From Planctomycetota bacterium (GTDB lineage: Bacteria > Planctomycetota > Phycisphaerae > Sedimentisphaerales > Anaerobacaceae): DNA of 6,171 bases. The position numbers and the translations under genes are program-made. Location of the stretch: the NCBI GenBank assembly GCA_022567055.1, contig JADFHU010000363.1, positions 1 through 6,171 of the forward strand, read 5' to 3'. Position 1 is the first letter of the stretch. Every line of letters begins with the position of its first letter. The notes below the pieces were generated by a model. The model was not told the origin of the DNA. It worked only from the letters and a program-made list of their open reading frames with translations, and did not search any database. Of this stretch, positions 1 through 3,347 are shown one piece after another.

Positions 1-1
1 G

Positions 2-673
2 GTATCGGCCTTTGAGTTGTCCAAGTTCTTGGCCGATCCGGCCAAAATTCTGGATGAGGAACGGTTCGCCGCTGAGATGATTACGGCCTTCGAGAAGGCC
101 CGGGTCCAGCATGACGACAGCCGTGTCCAGGAGTATTTGGCCCTGGGCATGGGCCGAACGGGCAATCCCCAGTACCTGGAGACCTTACTCCATGCGATCG
201 ATAGCAGCGAGGAGAACCTCTTACTCTCGGCCATCTATGCCCTCGGCATGTTACGGGATCAGGGGGCCGTCGCTAAATTGCAACTCTTCCTGGATCATTC
301 GGTGCCGCGGATTCGGTCCATCACCGTGGTGGCGTTGGCAAATATCGGGGGATCCGACGTCATACCGCTGCTGAAAGGGGCACTGGCAGATGCCGAGCCC
401 AATGTGCGCTGGGGTGCGGCTATCTCGCTGGCCCGGATGGGCGATGCCTCGGGCAAGGAGACGCTGCTGGAACTGCTAGAGCCGGATTATCTGTCCCAGT
501 TTCCCGCGGTGGATGCACGCGAGAAGAGCGATCTCAGGGTGGCCACGATTGAGGCGGCAGGCCGGCTGGACGCCCAAGACGTCCGGATGAAGATTGAGGA
601 ACTCTCCCAGGATTCCGACATGAAGGTACGGGCGGCGGCCTGGAACTATCTCCATCATCAAGACGAGTCATAA
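2..673 (+). CDS. HEAT-repeat protein, 3' part (5' end outside window)
   Basis: The frame is open from the left edge (first codon GTA at 2) to TAA at 671-673, giving 223 visible residues. A TTG at 17 could be read as a start, but the upstream codons already look like a HEAT helix (VSAFELSKFL), so I take the gene as truncated on the left. The protein is a series of paired amphipathic helices of about 30 residues each, typical of HEAT/PBS-lyase-type repeats. Signature stretches are LALGMGRTGN, AIYALGMLRD, ITVVALANIGG, AAISLARMGD, ATIEAAGRLD and the final VRAAAWNYLHH. No enzyme motif or cofactor site is visible. Such solenoids bind other proteins. Lying 14 bases upstream of the Rieske gene, it may be an assembly or scaffold factor for the complex, but that is inference. 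Its cellular location cannot be judged without the N-terminus. The repeat family is clear and the function unknown. Confidence 0.85.
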   Translation, partial: VSAFELSKFLADPAKILDEERFAAEMITAFEKARVQHDDSRVQEYLALGMGRTGNPQYLETLLHAIDSSEENLLLSAIYALGMLRDQGAVAKLQLFLDHSVPRIRSITVVALANIGGSDVIPLLKGALADAEPNVRWGAAISLARMGDASGKETLLELLEPDYLSQFPAVDAREKSDLRVATIEAAGRLDAQDVRMKIEELSQDSDMKVRAAAWNYLHHQDES

Positions 674-687
674 ACGAGTGGCGCAAT

Positions 688-1308
688 ATGAGCGACGATA
701 AACCAGATCCCGGGAGGACCCCGGAGAAGAAAGAAGAGGGGCCGGCTGTGAAGGCGGGGACCGGAAGTGCCGCAGCAAAAAAAGTGGCGAGTCAGCCCAT
801 CGTCAGGCCCAGCGGGCCGGATCGAGTACCGCGCCGGACGCTGGTGGCGTGGCTGGCCATTGGCTGGTTGGCCTTTGGGGCCTCGATGGCGGCCTATGGT
901 GCGATGTTTGTGCGCTTCCTGTTTCCGAACGTGTTGTTCGAGCCGAAGCAGAGCTTTCTGGCCGGCTTCCCCGATGAGTATGTCGTGGGGGCGGTCTCGG
1001 AACGCTGGAAGGCCTCGCAAGCGGTCTGGATTGTGCGCGACACCGAGACGCTTTACGTGCTCTCGACCGTCTGCACCCACCTGGGCTGCACGCCGAATTG
1101 GCTGGAGAATGAAGGCAAGTTCAAATGTCCCTGCCACGGTAGTGGCTTCTACAAGACCGGGATCAACTTCGAAGGACCGGCACCCCGCCCGCTGGAACGC
1201 TTTCGGGTTGCCCTCACCGACTCGGGTGAAATCCTGGTCGACAAGACCAAGAAGTTTCAACAGGAAAAGGGGGAATGGACTCAGCCGGAATCCTTTCTCG
1301 CTGTCTGA
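688..1308 (+). CDS. Rieske [2Fe-2S] iron-sulfur protein of a cytochrome bc/b6f-type complex
   Basis: A 206-residue protein that takes one electron from quinol at the Qo site and passes it to a c-type cytochrome. Residues 1-48 form a Lys/Pro/Ala-rich cytoplasmic tail. An Arg pair (49-50) precedes the single membrane helix (about 51-71), as in Tat-exported Rieske proteins. The cluster boxes are CTHLGC at 129-134 and CPCHGS at 147-152. By family rules the ligands are C129, H131, C147 and H150, and C134-C149 form the disulfide. The Pro loop GPAPRPL is at 163-169. From CPCH to GPAP the spacing matches proteobacterial bc1 Rieske proteins exactly. This puts F154 where those proteins have a potential-raising Tyr, while the Ser (S152) is kept. 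The ATG at 688 has only a weak GAGTGG-like ribosome site and lies 14 bases after the HEAT gene, so translation may be coupled. Names used for such genes include petA, petC and qcrA; I do not assign one. Confidence 0.96.
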   Translation: MSDDKPDPGRTPEKKEEGPAVKAGTGSAAAKKVASQPIVRPSGPDRVPRRTLVAWLAIGWLAFGASMAAYGAMFVRFLFPNVLFEPKQSFLAGFPDEYVVGAVSERWKASQAVWIVRDTETLYVLSTVCTHLGCTPNWLENEGKFKCPCHGSGFYKTGINFEGPAPRPLERFRVALTDSGEILVDKTKKFQQEKGEWTQPESFLAV

Positions 1309-1340
1309 GTCTCACCGGGGACCCCTCAAAGAGCTTACAA

Positions 1341-1345
1341 AAGGA
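1341..1345 (+). promoter_or_regulatory. Ribosome binding site of the cytochrome b6-like gene
   Basis: AAGGA is followed by seven bases and then ATG at 1353. It supports this start over the later in-frame Met codons. The 44-base gap after the Rieske stop shows no clear promoter or terminator. Confidence 0.75.
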
Positions 1346-1352
1346 TTTCTAA

Positions 1353-2141
1353 ATGCCGAAGGCTAAGAAGAGCTTTTTAGCACCGATCACCGAAAGCCAG
1401 ATCTACCGGTCCATCATGCGCGTCGGTATCCCCAGCACGCGTCGCGAGCGCATGATGATTGTCCTCAGCAATGTTTTCATACACCTGCATCCCGCTCGTA
1501 TCCCCAAGCATGCGGTGAAGGTCAAGTACACCTGGTGCATGGGCGGGCTCACCTTCTTTATCTTTTTGGTTTTGACGGTGACGGGGATTCTCTTGATGTT
1601 CTACTACCGTCCGGTCACGGAGTATGCCTACGGTGACATCATCGACTTGAAGGAACAGGTTCCGCTGGGGATCATGCGGGAGATTCACCGCTGGGGTGCG
1701 CATCTCATGGTCATCACGGTCTGGCTGCACATGTTCCGGGTCTTTATGACGGGTTCTTATAAGCCGCCCCGCGAATTCAACTGGGGGGTGGGGGTCGTCC
1801 TGCTGCTGTTGACGATGTTCTTGAGCTTCACCGGTTACCTGCTGCCCTGGGATCAACTGGCGATCTGGGCCATTACCGTGGGTTCCCGCATGGCGGGTGC
1901 GACGCCATTCATCGGGACCTCGGGCCCCGGCTCGGCGTTGCTGGCCTTGGGAGACGTGAACTTTGTGCACGAGGCTAGCGATGCCCGCTTTGCCATGCTG
2001 GGAGGGCGTTTTGTGGGAGAAGCGACCCTGCTGCGCTTCTATGTGCTGCACTGCATTGGTTTGCCCTTTATCATCATGATCTTCATGATCGTGCACTTTT
2101 GGCGTGTGCGCAAGGACGGCGGTATCTCCGGACCCACCTAA
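1353..2141 (+). CDS. petB: Cytochrome b6-like subunit (N-terminal cytochrome b, di-heme, probable heme c(n) site)
   Basis: This 262-residue protein is the heme-bearing half of cytochrome b, with four membrane helices (A about 61-84, B about 112-133, C about 144-164, D about 228-250). Heme b ligands are H112 and H126 on helix B (IHRW and WLHMFRVF) and H233 and H248 on helix D (VLHC and IVHFWR). The 14 residues between the helix D histidines match b6f-type proteins, where bc1 has 13. C62 in the WCMGG stretch aligns without gaps, through to YYRP, with Cys35 of cytochrome b6, which binds heme c(n) covalently. Qo-side motifs include LLPWDQ (163-168) and the C-terminal RKDGGISGP. Compared with b6 (about 215 residues) it has a longer N-terminus and an insertion of about 20 residues before helix D, roughly 189-222. 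It is followed by the C-terminal cytochrome b gene, so cytochrome b is split as in b6f. petB is used by similarity to b6; qcrB is an alternative name. Confidence 0.95.
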   Translation: MPKAKKSFLAPITESQIYRSIMRVGIPSTRRERMMIVLSNVFIHLHPARIPKHAVKVKYTWCMGGLTFFIFLVLTVTGILLMFYYRPVTEYAYGDIIDLKEQVPLGIMREIHRWGAHLMVITVWLHMFRVFMTGSYKPPREFNWGVGVVLLLLTMFLSFTGYLLPWDQLAIWAITVGSRMAGATPFIGTSGPGSALLALGDVNFVHEASDARFAMLGGRFVGEATLLRFYVLHCIGLPFIIMIFMIVHFWRVRKDGGISGPT

Positions 2142-2162
2142 GGGAAACAATCAGGCGGGTCC
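2130..2162 (+). other. Possible RNA hairpin across the cytochrome b6-like stop codon
   Basis: GGACCCACC (2130-2138) can pair with GGCGGGTCC (2154-2162): six consecutive pairs, one A-C mismatch, then two G-C pairs, around a 15-base loop holding the TAA stop. No U-tract follows, so it does not look like an intrinsic terminator. A competing short stem (AGGGA 2141-2145 with TCCCT 2160-2164) is also possible. The upper arm is constrained by coding for SGPT, so chance pairing cannot be excluded. Confidence 0.35.
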
Positions 2163-2207
2163 CTCTGAAATGCCGAAACGAATGATGCCTTTCAATGTCT
2201 GGGTACT

Positions 2208-3329
2208 ATGGAAGAACTTAGCTGGCCAAAGCACTTAATCAACGTTCTTAGCAATCCCAAATATCTCTTTCCGCTCCTCCTCGGACTCTTCGTGTTCATC
2301 TTCCCTCCGACGGATCGCCTCCACCGTATTCACCTGCGCCTGCGTTTAGACAGGCTCTGGACCAACGCCGGAGGTGTGTTTTTGTTGGTACTGTTTCTGT
2401 CCTTTTTCCTCTTTGGACTGACAGACCCCAACTTTCGCTTGATCGTGACCAAGGCGGACAATGTGCCCATCGTGGGACTGATCTTTCTGGTCACCTTCTT
2501 TCTCTGGTTCAGCATGAAGCAGGCGCTGGAGAACGACCGGCGCATGGCCGATGGCAAAAAACCCATAGAAGCGGACGACAAGGACCCGGTGTTGGTGTGG
2601 CCGGATCTGGTCTACGGCGAGTTCATTGCCATGATCGTGTGTACGATCCTATTGATCGTCTGGTCGATTGTTCTCACGGCCCCGTTGGAGCAACCCGCGA
2701 ATCCGGCGGTCTCTCCCAATCCCTCAAAGGCTCCCTGGTATTTCCTGGGTCTGCAGGAGATGCTGGTCTATTTCGATCCCTGGATCGCCGGCGTGGTTTT
2801 TCCCACCGTGATCCTCATCGGCATCATGGCCATTCCCTATCTCGACACCAACAAGAAGGGATGCGGCTACTACTCCTTCGCGGATCGCAAGATGGCGGTG
2901 TCGGTCTTCATGTTTTTCTGGCTGGTCCTGTGGGTCTTCTTGATCGTGGTGGGGACCTTTCTTCGGGGTCCGAACTGGAATTTCTTTGGTCCCTTTGAAG
3001 TCTGGAAGATTAGCAAACTTGAGGCCTTGACCAATGTGAACCTGTCCGAACTGATCTATATGAAGCTCCTGAACCGCCGCCTTCCCGATAACATCCTGGT
3101 GCGAGAGATGGGGGGCTTCCTGGTCATCTTGGGGTATTTCGGTGTGTTGCCCCTGATCCTGATGAAGACGCTCTTTCGAAAATTGCATCAGGATCTGGGA
3201 AATGTACGCTTCAGTTTTTTCACGATCATGCTGCTGATGTCCTTCAGTTTGCCCATCAAGATGATGCTGCGCTGGTTCTTCAACATCAAGTACATCGTGG
3301 CGATACCGGAGTACTTCTTCAATATCTAA
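2208..3329 (+). CDS. C-terminal cytochrome b (subunit IV-like) with extra membrane helices
   Basis: A 373-residue membrane protein that completes the quinol-oxidising site of the split cytochrome b. The subunit IV/cytochrome b C-terminal core runs from about 130 to 250. It has WPDLVYGEF leading into helix E (about 139-158), a loop ending in KAPWYFLGLQE, helix F (about 192-211) ending AIPYLD, and helix G (about 229-250). APWY at 175-178 occupies the place of the Qo-site PEWY motif, so the usual catalytic Glu is absent. Beyond the core there are about three hydrophobic segments at the N-terminus (18-33, 55-72, 87-104) and two at the C-terminus (302-322, 334-356). Typical subunit IV has about 160 residues and three helices. 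No heme ligands or CXXCH are seen. The ATG at 2208 follows a 66-base gap with no strong ribosome site (only a GGG at 2201-2203). An in-frame TGA at 2166-2168 limits any earlier start. Related genes are called petD or qcrC-like; I leave the symbol blank because of the extra domains. Confidence 0.92.
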   Translation: MEELSWPKHLINVLSNPKYLFPLLLGLFVFIFPPTDRLHRIHLRLRLDRLWTNAGGVFLLVLFLSFFLFGLTDPNFRLIVTKADNVPIVGLIFLVTFFLWFSMKQALENDRRMADGKKPIEADDKDPVLVWPDLVYGEFIAMIVCTILLIVWSIVLTAPLEQPANPAVSPNPSKAPWYFLGLQEMLVYFDPWIAGVVFPTVILIGIMAIPYLDTNKKGCGYYSFADRKMAVSVFMFFWLVLWVFLIVVGTFLRGPNWNFFGPFEVWKISKLEALTNVNLSELIYMKLLNRRLPDNILVREMGGFLVILGYFGVLPLILMKTLFRKLHQDLGNVRFSFFTIMLLMSFSLPIKMMLRWFFNIKYIVAIPEYFFNI

Positions 3330-3335
3330 CATGCC

Positions 3336-3340
3336 AAGGA
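3336..3340 (+). promoter_or_regulatory. Ribosome binding site deciding the GTG start of the multiheme cytochrome
   Basis: AAGGA sits seven bases before GTG at 3348, the same motif and spacing as at the cytochrome b6-like gene. An in-frame TAA at 3327-3329 blocks a longer protein. The next possible start, TTG at 3387, would remove part of the N-terminus before the membrane helix. Confidence 0.75.
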
Positions 3341-3347
3341 TGTTCTC

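Noticed and set aside
17..19. TTG as the true start of the HEAT-repeat gene
   Set aside because: The frame stays open to the left edge and the preceding residues already fit a HEAT helix, so the gene most likely begins outside the window.
1317..1325. GGGGACCCC after the Rieske gene as a terminator stem
   Set aside because: The loop would be a single base and no T-tract follows, so it cannot form a usable terminator.
767..1366. A second + strand frame within the Rieske gene and the gap after it
   Set aside because: It is Arg/Trp/Pro-rich and lacks motifs, while the overlapping frame encodes a complete Rieske protein.
1377..2150. A long antisense open frame opposite the cytochrome b6-like gene
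   Set aside because: Its translation is low-complexity, His/Gln/Asp-rich and without domains, as expected opposite a GC-rich coding frame. The + strand protein has all the family motifs.
2170..2238. A 22-codon ORF (starts MPKRMMPF) overlapping the start of the subunit IV-like gene, as a possible leader peptide
   Set aside because: It has no clear ribosome site or recognisable content and is short enough to occur by chance.
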